64,000 nt of DNA. Source: Streptomyces sp. CMB-StM0423. GTDB lineage: Bacteria > Actinomycetota > Actinomycetes > Streptomycetales > Streptomycetaceae. The translations under genes were made by a program, and so were the position numbers. The stretch lies in assembly GCF_002847285.1 (NCBI RefSeq), contig NZ_CP025407.1, forward strand, positions 5,459,001 to 5,523,000, read 5' to 3'. A model generated the notes under the pieces. The model searched no databases and was not told where the DNA came from. It saw only the letters and a program-made list of their open reading frames with translations. Position 1 is the stretch's first letter, and each line of letters opens with the position of its first letter. Below are positions 15,647-24,587 of this stretch, piece by piece.

Positions 15647-18055
15647 GTGAAGAGCAGGCAAAGAAAGTTGTCAAAAACTGCCGTTACCACGGTGGTTGCA
15701 GCCGCACTCGGGGCGGCTCTGCTCCCCCTGGGGCAGGCGGCCGCCGACCCCGGCGACGGCGCGGCCCAGCTCGAACGCCGTGACCCGGCGCGGGCTCCGA
15801 AGCATCAGGAGCACGATCTCGACGGTCCGTTCAGCAAGGAACAGGAGGCGCGCCAGGAGGCCGCGCTGCAGCAGTTGCTCTCCGGCGAGACCGAGGCGCA
15901 GCCGCGGGCGAAGAAGGACGGCTCGACCGTCGTCAAGCTCGACGACGGCAAGTACGCGGAGCTCGGCCGGGGCGCGAAGACCGACAAGATCTTCACCGTG
16001 CTGGTCGAGTTCGGCGACGACGTCGACAACGAGACCATGTACGACCCGGACGGCAACGGCCCGAAGCCGCCCGTCGTCAAGTACGGCGGCGACGCCGGCC
16101 CCGCGCACAACCGGATAGCCGAGCCGGACCGGGCGGTGGACAACTCCACCGACTGGAAGGCCGACTACGACCGGCAGCACTACCAGGACCTCTACTTCTC
16201 CAAGGACGCGGACAAGCAGTCCGTGGCGAAGTACTACGAGAAGCAGTCCTCCGGGAAGTACACGGTGGACGGCGAGGTCAGCGACTGGGTCTCGGTGAAG
16301 TGGAACGAGGCCCGCTACGGCTCCAACTACTGCGGCGACTCCACCTGCGCCTCCGTCTGGGACCTGGTGCGCGACGCGACCGCCAAGTGGGCCGAGGACC
16401 AGAAGGCCGCCGGCAAGACCGACGCCGAGATCAAGGCGCAGCTCGCCGAGTACGACGTCTGGGACCGCTACGACTTCGACGGCGACGGCAACTTCGACGA
16501 GCCCGACGGCTACATCGACCACTTCCAGCTCGTGCACGCGGGCGAGGACGAGTCCGCCGGCGGCGGCGTCCAGGGCGAGGACGCCATCTGGGCGCACCGC
16601 TGGTACGCCTACGGCACCGACGCGGGCAGCACGGGCCCCGGCGAGAACAGGTCCGGCGGCACCCAGATCGGCGACACCGGCGTGTGGGTCGGCGACTACA
16701 CCGTCCAGCCGGAGAACGGCGGACTCGGCGTCTTCGCCCACGAGTACGGCCACGACCTCGGCCTGCCCGACCTGTACGACACCGCGGGCGGGGAGAACTC
16801 CACCGCCTTCTGGACGCTCATGTCCTCCGGCTCCTGGCTGGGCCGCGGCAAGGACGCCATCGGCGACCTGCCCGGCGACATGACCGCCTGGGACAAGCTC
16901 CAACTCGGCTGGCTGGACTACGACACGGCCAAGGCGGCGACCCGCTCCAAGCACACCCTCGGCCGCGCCGAGGAGCAGAAGGACGGCAAGCCGCAGGCGC
17001 TCGTCGTCGAACTGCCGGAGAAGGCCGTCACCACCACCATCACCGCGCCCGCCGAGGGCGCCGGGCAGTGGTGGAGCGGCATGGGCGACGACCTGTCCAA
17101 CTCCCTGACCCGTACGGTCGACCTGACCGGCAAGTCCAGCGCCTCGCTGGGTCTGAAGGGCTGGTGGGACATCGAGGAGAACTACGACTACCTCTACGCC
17201 GAGGTCTCCACGGACGGCGGCGCCGGCTTCACCCCGCTCGACGGCACCGCGAACGGCGCGCAGATCCCGCGCGACGGCGGCGACCGGCCCGCGCTGACCG
17301 GCGTCTCCGGCGAGTACCGCGACCTGGAGTACTCCCTCGACGCCTACGCGGGCCAGCAGGTCCAGCTCCGCTTCCGCTACCAGACCGACGGCGGGGTGGC
17401 GCAGAAGGGCTTCGCCGCCGACGCGTTGACGATCACGGCGGACGGCGCGGAGGTCTTCGCGGACGGCGCCGAGGGCGACGACGCGGGCTGGACGGCGGAC
17501 GGCTTCTCGCGCGTCGGGGAGTCCTTCACCAAGGACTACCCGCAGTACTACATCGCCGAGAACCGGCAGTACGTGTCGTACGACAAGACGCTCAAGAGCG
17601 GCCCGTACAACTTCGGCTGGGTCACCGACAAGCCGGACTGGGTGGAGCACTTCCCGTACCAGAACGGCCTGGCCGTCTGGCTGTGGGACACCTCGCAGCT
17701 CGACAACAACACCAGCGATCACCCCGGCGAGGGCCTGGTGCTGCCGGTCGACGCGCACCCGAAGCCGGAGAAGTGGGCGGACGGCTCGGTGATGCGGAAC
17801 CGCATCCAGGCGTACGACGCCACCTTCAGCACCCAGCGGACCGACGGCTTCACCCTGCACAAGGACGGGAAGCCGGCGAAGATCACGTCGAAGAGGGGCG
17901 TCTCGGTCTTCGACGACCGCAAGGGGTCGTACTGGGCCGAAGGGAACCCGGGCGGCAGCGTGAAGGTGCCGGACACCAACACCAGGATCTCCATCGTCCA
18001 GGAGCCCAGTGATGGCCGGACCATGACAATCCAGGTGGCGCCCTCCGTCGGGTGA
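15647..18055 (+). CDS. Secreted M6-family metalloprotease (immune inhibitor A type)
   Basis: An 802-residue exported zinc protease. The signal peptide (KSRQRKLSK, then a hydrophobic core, cleavage about AAA-DP near residue 35) is followed by a propeptide, then the M6 domain with HEYGHDLGLPDLYD (His365, Glu366, His369 and a downstream Asp). Calcium-type DFDGDGNFDEPDG and the Met-turn-like WTLMSSGSWLG are also visible. The C-terminal 250 residues resemble the carbohydrate/MAM-like module of InhA (LGLKGWWDIEENYDYLYAEV). GTG 15647 is chosen with GGGAGGGA about ten bases ahead. Relatives degrade proteins outside the cell, commonly during growth on protein or development. A hairpin follows. Confidence 0.93.
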   Translation: MKSRQRKLSKTAVTTVVAAALGAALLPLGQAAADPGDGAAQLERRDPARAPKHQEHDLDGPFSKEQEARQEAALQQLLSGETEAQPRAKKDGSTVVKLDDGKYAELGRGAKTDKIFTVLVEFGDDVDNETMYDPDGNGPKPPVVKYGGDAGPAHNRIAEPDRAVDNSTDWKADYDRQHYQDLYFSKDADKQSVAKYYEKQSSGKYTVDGEVSDWVSVKWNEARYGSNYCGDSTCASVWDLVRDATAKWAEDQKAAGKTDAEIKAQLAEYDVWDRYDFDGDGNFDEPDGYIDHFQLVHAGEDESAGGGVQGEDAIWAHRWYAYGTDAGSTGPGENRSGGTQIGDTGVWVGDYTVQPENGGLGVFAHEYGHDLGLPDLYDTAGGENSTAFWTLMSSGSWLGRGKDAIGDLPGDMTAWDKLQLGWLDYDTAKAATRSKHTLGRAEEQKDGKPQALVVELPEKAVTTTITAPAEGAGQWWSGMGDDLSNSLTRTVDLTGKSSASLGLKGWWDIEENYDYLYAEVSTDGGAGFTPLDGTANGAQIPRDGGDRPALTGVSGEYRDLEYSLDAYAGQQVQLRFRYQTDGGVAQKGFAADALTITADGAEVFADGAEGDDAGWTADGFSRVGESFTKDYPQYYIAENRQYVSYDKTLKSGPYNFGWVTDKPDWVEHFPYQNGLAVWLWDTSQLDNNTSDHPGEGLVLPVDAHPKPEKWADGSVMRNRIQAYDATFSTQRTDGFTLHKDGKPAKITSKRGVSVFDDRKGSYWAEGNPGGSVKVPDTNTRISIVQEPSDGRTMTIQVAPSVG

Positions 18056-18082
18056 TTCGATAAAATCGCAGGTCAGAGACGT

Positions 18083-18116
18083 ATCGGCCGCTGCCCCTGG
18101 CGGGGCGGCGGCCGAT
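18083..18116. terminator. Hairpin terminator after the M6 protease
   Basis: ATCGGCCGCTGCCCC pairs with GGGGCGGCGGCCGAT (one G.U pair) around a TGGC loop, 27 bases after the protease stop codon. Confidence 0.8.
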
Positions 18117-18170
18117 CGCGTAAAGATGGCGTGAGTAGGCTGGCCGAGGGACGACCACGTGAGGAGCGCC

Positions 18171-18476
18171 ATGGGCGGAGGAGGATTCACCAAGCTGCCG
18201 GACGGCAGCATGGTGGTCGCCGTCTCCCTGCCGGCTCCCGTGGAGGGCCGGCGGATACGTGTGCTCGTCCACGCCGCGAACCGCGCCAGGGCCCTGACGC
18301 GGCTGCGGAACCTGGGCCTGCGCTCCGTCTACCTCCGCGGCAACGCGCACCCGCCCACGCCCGACGAGGTGACCGCCGTGCTGTGCCATCCGGACGGCCT
18401 GGTCTGGCGCGGCTCGCTCGACGACGACACGGAGCCCTGGCACCCGATAGCGGCGCTGTTCCGGCTGGCGACGTAG
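18171..18476 (+). CDS. Conserved hypothetical protein
   Basis: A 101-residue soluble protein, rich in Arg and Pro, with GGGGFTKLPDGSMVVAVSLP, VLVHAANRARALTRLRNLGL and DEVTAVLCHPDGLVWRGSLD. Third-position G/C is strong throughout. ATG 18171 has GAGGAG close upstream; a GTG four codons earlier is less likely. It sits between the M6 protease and the convergent pncA. I recognise no domain. The gene order suggests it belongs to the conserved block rather than to a mobile insert. Confidence 0.75.
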   Translation: MGGGGFTKLPDGSMVVAVSLPAPVEGRRIRVLVHAANRARALTRLRNLGLRSVYLRGNAHPPTPDEVTAVLCHPDGLVWRGSLDDDTEPWHPIAALFRLAT

Positions 18477-18568
18477 GCGTGGGGGCGCGGCCGCGGGCTG
18501 CTGGGACGCAGCAGCGCACAGGCGCGGCCCCGAGGGCCCCGCAGGCGGCCCTGAGGGCGCCCGTGGCG

Positions 18569-19156
18569 TCAGCCGACGACCGGCTTGCCCGTCAGCTCCA
18601 CGCCCGCCTCCGACAGCTCCCCCAGCGCCCGCTGGGTGGTGTCCTCGGCCACCCCCGCCGTCAGGTCCAGCAGCACCTGGGTGCGGAAGCCCTCCGCGGC
18701 CGCGTCCAGCGCCGTCGCCTTCACGCAGTGGTCGGTGGCGATGCCCACCACGTCGACCTCCGTGACCTCCCGGGCACGCAGCCAGTCCGCCAGCGGCACG
18801 CCGTTCTCGTCCGCCCCCTGGAACCCGCTGTACGCGGCCGCGTACGCGCCCTTGTCGAAGACCGCCGAGATCGCGCCGGAGGCGACGGTCGGGGCGAAGT
18901 TCGGGTGGAAGCCGACGCCCTCCGTGCCGGCCACGCAGTGCGTCGGCCAGGAGTGCACGAAGTCCGGGTGCGCCGAGAAGTGGTCGCCCGGCTCGATGTG
19001 GTGGTCGCGGGTGGCGACGACGTGCTGGTAACCGGCGGTGGACCGGCCGATCAGGTCCGTGATCGCGGCGGCGACGTCCGCGCCCCCGGTCACCCCCATG
19101 CTGCCGCCCTCGCAGAAGTCGTTCTGCACGTCAACGACGATCAGTGCACGATGCAT
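18569..19156 (-). CDS. pncA: Nicotinamidase
   Basis: A 195-residue isochorismatase-fold amidase that hydrolyses nicotinamide to nicotinate for NAD salvage. The catalytic triad is visible: Asp9 (VVDVQNDF), Lys102 (VFDKGAY) and Cys144 (ATDHCVKATALD); Asp51, His53 and His59 are the likely metal ligands. ATG 19156 is preceded by AAGGGC; a longer start would add 18 unlike residues. It lies 94 bases downstream of pncB, whose product uses the nicotinate formed here, so the two genes likely form one NAD-recycling operon. Confidence 0.95.
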   Translation of the reverse strand: MHRALIVVDVQNDFCEGGSMGVTGGADVAAAITDLIGRSTAGYQHVVATRDHHIEPGDHFSAHPDFVHSWPTHCVAGTEGVGFHPNFAPTVASGAISAVFDKGAYAAAYSGFQGADENGVPLADWLRAREVTEVDVVGIATDHCVKATALDAAAEGFRTQVLLDLTAGVAEDTTQRALGELSEAGVELTGKPVVG

Positions 19157-19249
19157 GGTGCGATGCCCTTCGTGAGTCGGCGTCGGACGGGCGGACCGCT
19201 GGGGAGCCAAGCGCCGCGCGTCCCGGTTCTCTGCCCGCTGGGCCGGGCG

Positions 19250-20572
19250 TCATACGTACTCCGTCGGCAGGACCGGCTCGCCCCTGGAGAGCTGGGTGGC
19301 GGACAGCGGCAGCCCGTCCCTGGCCACGACGTGCCGGGCCCTGGCGTCGTCCATCGGCTCCCGGCCCACGACCTTCCCGCCGCGCACCAGCGGCACCAGC
19401 AGCTCCCGGCCCGCCAGCTCCGCCGGCACCTCCCCGGTGCCGACGACCTCGGCCTCCGCGACCCCGTACGCGTCCAGCCGCCGGGCCGCCCACTTCCGCC
19501 CGCCGATCGACGTCTTCCCGCCCGTCGACCGCTTCGCCACCGCCACCAGCGGCGCGTCCGGGGCGTCGGAGGCTGCGCGGGCGACCAGCTTGTAGACCAT
19601 CGAGCACGTCGGGTGCCCGCTGCCGGTGACCAGCCGGGTGCCCACGCCGTACGCGTCCACCGGGGCGGCGGCGAGCGAGGCGATGGCGTACTCGTCGAGG
19701 TCGCTGGTGACGATGATCCGGGTGCGCTCCGCGCCCAGCTCGTCGAGCTGCTGGCGCACCCGGTGCGCGATCAGCAGCAGGTCGCCGGAGTCGATGCGCA
19801 CGGCCCCCAGCTCAGGCCCCGCGACATCCACGGCGGTACGGACCGCGGCGGCCACGTCGTACGTGTCGACCAGCAGCGTCGTCCCCACGCCCATGGACTC
19901 CACCTGCGCGGTGAACGCCTCGCGCTCGCTGTCGTGCAGCAGCGTGAAGGCGTGCGCGGCGGTGCCGACGGTGGGTATGGCGTAGCGGAAGCCGGCGGCC
20001 AGGTCGGAGGTGGAGGCGAAGCCGCCGACGTACGCGGCCCGGGAGGCGGCCACCGCGGCCAGCTCGTGGGTGCGCCGGGCGCCCATCTCGATCAGCGGCC
20101 GGCCGGCGGCGGCGACGGCCATCCGGGACGCGGCGGCGGCGATGGCGGAGTCGTGGTTGAGGATCGACAGCACCACCGTCTCCAGCAGCACGCACTCGGC
20201 GAAGCTGCCCTCGACGCGCAGCACGGGGGAGCCGGGGAAGTACACCTCGCCCTCGGGGTAGCCCCAGATGTCGCCGGTGAACCGGAAGTCCGCGAGCCAG
20301 TCCAGCGTCGGGGCGTCGACCACGTCGTGCGCGCGCAGGAAGCTGAGCACCTCGGGCTCGAAGCGGAAGCTCTCCAGCGCGTCCAGGACGCGTCCGGTGC
20401 CGGCGACGACGCCGTAGCGGCGGCCCTCGGGCAGCCGGCGGGTGAAGGTCTCGAAGACCGAGCGCCGGCCGGCGGTGCCGGCGTGCAACGCCGCCTGGAC
20501 CATGGTCAGCTCGTAGTGATCGGTGAAGAGGGCCGTCGAGGGGACGGTGACCGGCAGCTTCAGTTCCGACAT
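19250..20572 (-). CDS. pncB: Nicotinate phosphoribosyltransferase
   Basis: A 440-residue enzyme that makes nicotinate mononucleotide from nicotinate and PRPP, the second step of Preiss-Handler NAD salvage. The start LFTDHYELTMVQAALHAG is the family signature. FETFTRRLPEGRRYGVVAG, LIEMGARRTHELAAVAASRA (phosphoribosyl site region) and VRIDSGDLLLIAHRVRQQ are also typical. It is the first gene of the pncB-pncA pair and divergent from clpS, with about 137 bases between starts. No upstream regulatory element was recognised. Confidence 0.96.
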   Translation of the reverse strand: MSELKLPVTVPSTALFTDHYELTMVQAALHAGTAGRRSVFETFTRRLPEGRRYGVVAGTGRVLDALESFRFEPEVLSFLRAHDVVDAPTLDWLADFRFTGDIWGYPEGEVYFPGSPVLRVEGSFAECVLLETVVLSILNHDSAIAAAASRMAVAAAGRPLIEMGARRTHELAAVAASRAAYVGGFASTSDLAAGFRYAIPTVGTAAHAFTLLHDSEREAFTAQVESMGVGTTLLVDTYDVAAAVRTAVDVAGPELGAVRIDSGDLLLIAHRVRQQLDELGAERTRIIVTSDLDEYAIASLAAAPVDAYGVGTRLVTGSGHPTCSMVYKLVARAASDAPDAPLVAVAKRSTGGKTSIGGRKWAARRLDAYGVAEAEVVGTGEVPAELAGRELLVPLVRGGKVVGREPMDDARARHVVARDGLPLSATQLSRGEPVLPTEYV

Positions 20573-20709
20573 GCACCTGATCCTACGCCCATACTCGTCA
20601 CTCTGACGATTTCCGGTGTCCGAATGGCTGCGGCACCGCCTCGGGTGGCAGCATGGGGACCGTCAGGGCTGCGATCGCAGCCGGAGCTAACGAGGAGTTG
20701 CCGCCAACC

Positions 20710-21018
20710 GTGAGCGTCGCACCCACGGAGATCGAGCGCCCGGAGACCGTCGAGTCCCAGTCACCCGCGGCGGTGCCTGAACCGGACGTCCCCTGGGTGA
20801 CGATCGTCCACAACGACCCGGTGAACCTCATGAGCTACGTGACGTACGTCTTCCAGGCGTACTTCGGATATCCGAGGGAGAAGGCCCGCAAGCTCATGAT
20901 GGACGTACACACCAAGGGGAGGGCCATCGTCTCCAGCGGCTCCCGCGAGGAGATGGAGCGGGACGTGCAGGCGATGCACGGCTACGGCCTGTGGGCCACC
21001 CTCCAGCAGGACCGCTGA
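20710..21018 (+). CDS. clpS: ATP-dependent Clp protease adaptor ClpS
   Basis: A 102-residue adaptor that delivers N-end-rule substrates to ClpAP/ClpCP. The core WVTIVHNDPVNLMSYVTYVF, KARKLMMDVHTKGRAIVSSG and AMHGYGLWATLQQD keeps the HNDP and NLM residues that line the N-degron pocket. GTG 20710 is chosen with GAGGAG 12 bases ahead; an ATG at 20653 would add a poorly coding leader. The stop overlaps the next start by one base (TGATG), so DUF2017 is translationally coupled. The neighbours include no clp ATPase gene. Confidence 0.94.
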   Translation: MSVAPTEIERPETVESQSPAAVPEPDVPWVTIVHNDPVNLMSYVTYVFQAYFGYPREKARKLMMDVHTKGRAIVSSGSREEMERDVQAMHGYGLWATLQQDR

Positions 21019-21617
21019 TGGCCGGGCACTTCGAAGCGGTGCCGGGTGGCGGCGCGGCCGTCGCGCTGGACGAGCTGGAGATCTCCATCCTGCGCACCCT
21101 GACCGTGCAGTTGCTGGAGCTGATCGGCCCCGGCGACGCCCCCGCGGACGCCCCGCCGCCCGCCGACCCGCTGGACGCGCTCTTCGCCGAGGGCCCCAGC
21201 AAGCCGCCGTCCGACCCGGCGCTGGCGCGGCTCTTCCCCGACGCGTACGGCGAGCCCGGCAAGGGCCCGGACGGCGAGGAGCGCGCCCGCTCGGCGGAGT
21301 TCCGCCGCTACACCGAGCCGGAGCTGCGGGAGAGCAAGCGGGAGAACGCGCTGGCGGTCGTCCGCGGGCTCGACCTGCTCTCCGTGCGGGGCGAGGGCGG
21401 GGCGGTGCTCAAGGTCGGCCCGGAGGAGTCGCGGCAGTGGCTCGCGACGCTGAACGACCTGCGGCTGGCCATAGGCGCGCGGCTCGACATCCGGGACGAC
21501 GACGACGGCGAGGTGCTGTTCCGGCTGCCGGACGAGGACGAGCGCAAGCCGATGGTGATGGCGTACCTGTGGCTGGGCGGACTCCAGGAGACCCTGATCG
21601 AGACGCTGATGGGCTAG
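21018..21617 (+). CDS. DUF2017 protein, coupled to clpS
   Basis: A 199-residue soluble protein with LDELEISILRTLTVQLLELI at the front, a Pro-rich linker, and LKVGPEESRQWLATLNDLRL with AYLWLGGLQETLIETLMG at the end. These are the conserved segments of DUF2017, found almost always directly after clpS in actinobacteria. The 1-base overlap with clpS indicates a two-gene operon. The function is unknown; a role with the Clp system is inferred from this linkage. Confidence 0.9.
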   Translation: MAGHFEAVPGGGAAVALDELEISILRTLTVQLLELIGPGDAPADAPPPADPLDALFAEGPSKPPSDPALARLFPDAYGEPGKGPDGEERARSAEFRRYTEPELRESKRENALAVVRGLDLLSVRGEGGAVLKVGPEESRQWLATLNDLRLAIGARLDIRDDDDGEVLFRLPDEDERKPMVMAYLWLGGLQETLIETLMG

Positions 21618-21668
21618 GCCCGTGGGCCCCCTGCCGGGCCCCCGTTCGGGTGAATGTGCACATAATCA

Positions 21669-21716
21669 CCCTTTTCCCGTGGTAAAGCTGCAGACGGGGG
21701 ACTGCACGGGAAAGGG
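21669..21716 (+). promoter_or_regulatory. 5' hairpin overlapping the permease ribosome site
   Basis: CCCTTTTCCCGTG pairs with CACGGGAAAGGG (12 bp with one bulged T) around a 23-base loop. The right arm holds the only purine-rich stretch (GGGAAAGGG), 11 bases before the permease ATG, so the stem could limit ribosome access. A regulatory role is inferred from structure alone. Confidence 0.4.
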
Positions 21717-21727
21717 CCCAACTCCAC

Positions 21728-23161
21728 ATGACCACTGCGAAGGTGCCCGAGGGCGGCGGCGCGGCTCCGTCCTCCGAGGAGGGCTACGAGCGCGGGCTCG
21801 GCAGCCGCCAGATCCAGATGATAGCCATCGGCGGCGCCATCGGTGTGGGCCTCTTCCTGGGCGCCGGCAAGATCATCGAGAAGGCCGGGCCCAGCCTCAT
21901 ATTCCTGTACGCGCTCGCCGGCGTCGTCATCTTCTTCATCATGCGGGCCCTGGGCGAACTGCTCCTCTACCGCCCCGTCTCCGGCAGCTTCGCCGAGTAC
22001 GCCCGCGAGTTCCTCGGCCCCTACTTCGGCTACGTCACCGGCTGGACGTACTGGCTGATGTGGGCCGTCACCGGCATGACCGAGCTGACCGCCGCCGCCA
22101 TCTACATCAACTACTGGTGGCCGGCCGTCCCGCAGTGGGGCAGCGCGCTCGGCTTCCTCGTGCTCCTCTTCGGCGTCAACCTGATCTCGGTGAAGATCTT
22201 CGGTGAGCTGGAGTTCTGGTTCTCGATGGTCAAGGTCACCGCGATCATCGGCATGATCGTCATCGGCGTCGGCGTCCTCACCCTCGGCTTCTCCGCCGCC
22301 GGCAACACCGCCACCACCACGAACCTCTGGAACCACGGGGGCTTCTTCCCCAACGGCATCGGCGACAGCCTCATGACCCTCCAGGGCGTGATGTTCGCCT
22401 ACCTCGCCGTCGAACTCGTCGGCGTCACCGCGGGCGAGAGCGCGAACCCCGAGAAGACCCTGCCCAAGGCGATCAACACGCTGCCCTGGCGGATCGTCAT
22501 CTTCTACGTCGGCTCGCTGATCGTCATCCTGTCGGTGGTCCGGTGGACGGAGTTCAGCGAGGGCATCAGCCCGTTCGTCGCCGCCTTCGGCAAGATCGGC
22601 ATCCCGCTGGCCGCCGGCATCGTCAACTTCGTCGTGCTCACCGCGGCCCTGTCGTCGTGCAACTCCGGCATGTACTCCACCGGCCGCATGCTGCGCGCGC
22701 TGGCCGCCAACTCCGAGGCGCCCAGGGTCTTCGGCCGGCTCAGCCCGCGCCGGGTGCCGGCGGCGGGCATCGCCATGTCGGTCGTGGTCATGTCCGTCGG
22801 CGTGGTGCTCAACTACCTCGTGCCGGAGAAGGCGTTCGGGTACGTCATGTCCGTGGCCACCGCCGCCGGCATCTGGACCTGGGCGATGATCCTCCTCAGC
22901 CACATCCGCTACCGCCGCCGGGTCGCCGCGGGACACCTGCCCGCCTCGTCGTTCCCGGCACCCGGCGGGGTGGTGTGCAGTTGGCTGGCGCTGGTGTTCC
23001 TCGCCTTCGTCACCGTGCTCACCGCGCTCGACGCCGACGCCCGCGTCTCGCTGTACGTGGGCGCGGGGTGGGCGGTGCTGCTGTCGGGCGGCTGGGCGGT
23101 GAGCCGGCGGCGGGCCGCGGCCCGGGAGGCGGCACCGGAGTACGTCGCGGGGGCGCAGTAG
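21728..23161 (+). CDS. Amino-acid permease (APC superfamily, AAT/CycA-like)
   Basis: A 477-residue inner-membrane transporter with about 12 helices. The first helix region SRQIQMIAIGGAIGVGLFLG is the substrate-binding GxGxG-type break of the family. FIMRALGELLLYRPVSGSFA and VTAGESANPEKTLPKAIN are further hallmarks of the amino-acid transporter (AAT) subfamily, which includes GABA, proline and D-serine/D-alanine/glycine permeases. It uses the proton gradient to import an amino acid; which one cannot be told. A hairpin precedes the start. It converges on the cysM gene. Confidence 0.9.
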   Translation: MTTAKVPEGGGAAPSSEEGYERGLGSRQIQMIAIGGAIGVGLFLGAGKIIEKAGPSLIFLYALAGVVIFFIMRALGELLLYRPVSGSFAEYAREFLGPYFGYVTGWTYWLMWAVTGMTELTAAAIYINYWWPAVPQWGSALGFLVLLFGVNLISVKIFGELEFWFSMVKVTAIIGMIVIGVGVLTLGFSAAGNTATTTNLWNHGGFFPNGIGDSLMTLQGVMFAYLAVELVGVTAGESANPEKTLPKAINTLPWRIVIFYVGSLIVILSVVRWTEFSEGISPFVAAFGKIGIPLAAGIVNFVVLTAALSSCNSGMYSTGRMLRALAANSEAPRVFGRLSPRRVPAAGIAMSVVVMSVGVVLNYLVPEKAFGYVMSVATAAGIWTWAMILLSHIRYRRRVAAGHLPASSFPAPGGVVCSWLALVFLAFVTVLTALDADARVSLYVGAGWAVLLSGGWAVSRRRAAAREAAPEYVAGAQ

Positions 23162-23210
23162 CCGACCGCGCCCCCGTTCCCGCCGCATACGCGGCGCGTA
23201 CGCCCGCGGG

Positions 23211-24161
23211 CTACGCCCAGAGCTGGCCGTGCAGCGCGGCGACGGCCTCCTCCGTGGTCTCCGCGGTGTAGATGCCCGTCGACAGGTACTTCCAGCCGCC
23301 GTCCGCGACGAGGAACGCGATGTCCGCGCTCTCCCCGGCCCGTACCGCCTTGCGGCCCACACCGATCGCGGCGTGCAGCGAGGCGCCGGTGGAGACGCCC
23401 GCGAAGATGCCCTCCTCGCGGAGCAGTTCGCGGGTACGGGTCACGGCGTCCTCGGAGCCGACGGAGTAGCGGGTGGTGAGCACCGACTCGTCGTACAGCT
23501 CGGGGACGAAGCCCTCGTCGAGGTTGCGCAGCCCGTAGACGAGGTCGTCGTAGCGCGGCTCGGCGGCCACGATCTGCACGCCGGGGCGGTGCTCGCGCAG
23601 GAACCGGCCGGCGCCCATGAGCGTGCCCGTGGTGCCGAGGCCGGCCACGAAGTGGGTGATCGACGGCAGGTCGGCGAGGATCTCGGGGCCGGTGGTGGCG
23701 TAGTGCGCGCCGGCGTTGTCGGGGTTGCCGTACTGGTAGAGCATCACCCAGTCCGGGTGCTCGGCGGCCAGCTCCTTGGCGACGCGTACGGCCGTGTTGG
23801 AGCCGCCGGCCGCGGGCGAGGAGATGATCTCCGCGCCCCACATGGCGAGCAGTTGGCGGCGCTCCGCGCTGGTGTTCTCCGGCATCACGCAGACGATGCG
23901 GTAGCCCTTGAGCCTGGCCGCCATGGCGAGCGAGATGCCGGTGTTGCCGGAGGTGGGCTCCAGGATCGTGCAGCCGGGGGTGAGCCGGCCGTCCTTCTCC
24001 GCCTGCTCGACCATGAAGAGCGCCGGGCGGTCCTTCACGGAGCCGGTGGGGTTGCGGTCCTCCAGCTTCGCCCAGATCCGCACGTCGGGGGCGGGGGAGA
24101 GGCGGGGGAGGTGAACCAGGGGCGTGTCGCCGACGGCCGCCAGGGTGCTCTCGTAGCGCAT
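23211..24161 (-). CDS. cysM: CysO-dependent cysteine synthase
   Basis: A 316-residue PLP enzyme of the cysteine synthase fold. Lys43 in NPTGSVKDRPALFM is the cofactor lysine, PTSGNTGISLAMAA the substrate loop and VAGLGTTGTLMGAGR the phosphate cup. Because the next gene upstream encodes a CysO-like sulfur carrier, this is most likely the CysM that uses O-phosphoserine and CysO thiocarboxylate rather than free sulfide. Its ATG overlaps the cysO stop (ATGA, 24161), so the two are translationally coupled. With mec at 24795 it completes the mycobacterial-type cysteine route. Confidence 0.94.
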   Translation of the reverse strand: MRYESTLAAVGDTPLVHLPRLSPAPDVRIWAKLEDRNPTGSVKDRPALFMVEQAEKDGRLTPGCTILEPTSGNTGISLAMAARLKGYRIVCVMPENTSAERRQLLAMWGAEIISSPAAGGSNTAVRVAKELAAEHPDWVMLYQYGNPDNAGAHYATTGPEILADLPSITHFVAGLGTTGTLMGAGRFLREHRPGVQIVAAEPRYDDLVYGLRNLDEGFVPELYDESVLTTRYSVGSEDAVTRTRELLREEGIFAGVSTGASLHAAIGVGRKAVRAGESADIAFLVADGGWKYLSTGIYTAETTEEAVAALHGQLWA

Positions 24162-24439
24162 CAGACCGAGCCGCCGGCGACGGCGGGCAGGATCGTCACG
24201 CTGTCGCCGTCGGTGAGTTTGGTGGCGATGCCGTCGAGGAAGCGGACGTCCTCGTCGTTGAGGTAGACGTTGACGAAGCGGCGCAGGTCGTCGCCGTCGA
24301 CCAGGCGCGCGCGGATCCCGGTGTGCCGGGACTCCAGGTCGTCGATCAGCTCGGCCAGCGTGGTGCCGTCGCCCTCGACGGCCTTCTCGCCGTCGGTGTA
24401 GCTGCGGAGGATGGTCGGGATGCGGACCTCGATGGCCAT
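24161..24439 (-). CDS. cysO: MoaD/ThiS-family sulfur carrier, CysO-like, with two residues after GG
   Basis: A 92-residue ubiquitin-fold protein: IEVRIPTILRSYTDGEKAVE, FVNVYLNDEDVRFLDG and DSVTILPAVAGGSV. In Mycobacterium tuberculosis CysO the C-terminal Gly-Gly carries sulfur as a thiocarboxylate to CysM. Here GG is followed by Ser-Val, so the carrier should need trimming before activation; the nearby JAMM peptidase is the obvious candidate, as in the QbsE/QbsD system. ATG 24439 fits the family length. It lies after a putative Cys leader peptide and hairpin. Confidence 0.92.
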   Translation of the reverse strand: MAIEVRIPTILRSYTDGEKAVEGDGTTLAELIDDLESRHTGIRARLVDGDDLRRFVNVYLNDEDVRFLDGIATKLTDGDSVTILPAVAGGSV

Positions 24440-24564
24440 TTCGGGGCTCCTGTGGGATGCGGGGAGTCGGGCTGCGGGCGCTTGCGGACGCGGGCCGGCC
24501 GCGCCGCAGGCGGGCGGGGACGTACGCGGCCGGGGGCCGCCGGACACCGGGGTCGGCGGACTCC

Positions 24565-24587
24565 CCCACAGCGCTTACGCGCGTGGG
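24565..24587 (-). promoter_or_regulatory. Hairpin at the end of the cys leader ORF (possible attenuator)
   Basis: Read on the minus strand, CCCACGCGC and GCGCTGTGGG pair (one bulged base) around GTAA. The TAA stop of the leader reading frame lies in the loop. It stands between the leader peptide and cysO, so ribosome position on the leader could affect it. Similar hairpins are common between Streptomyces genes, so this may be an ordinary repeat. Confidence 0.4.

Noticed and set aside
15671..18211. An 846-codon open frame on the minus strand
   Set aside because: It is antisense to the M6 protease, whose signal peptide and zinc motif are unambiguous.
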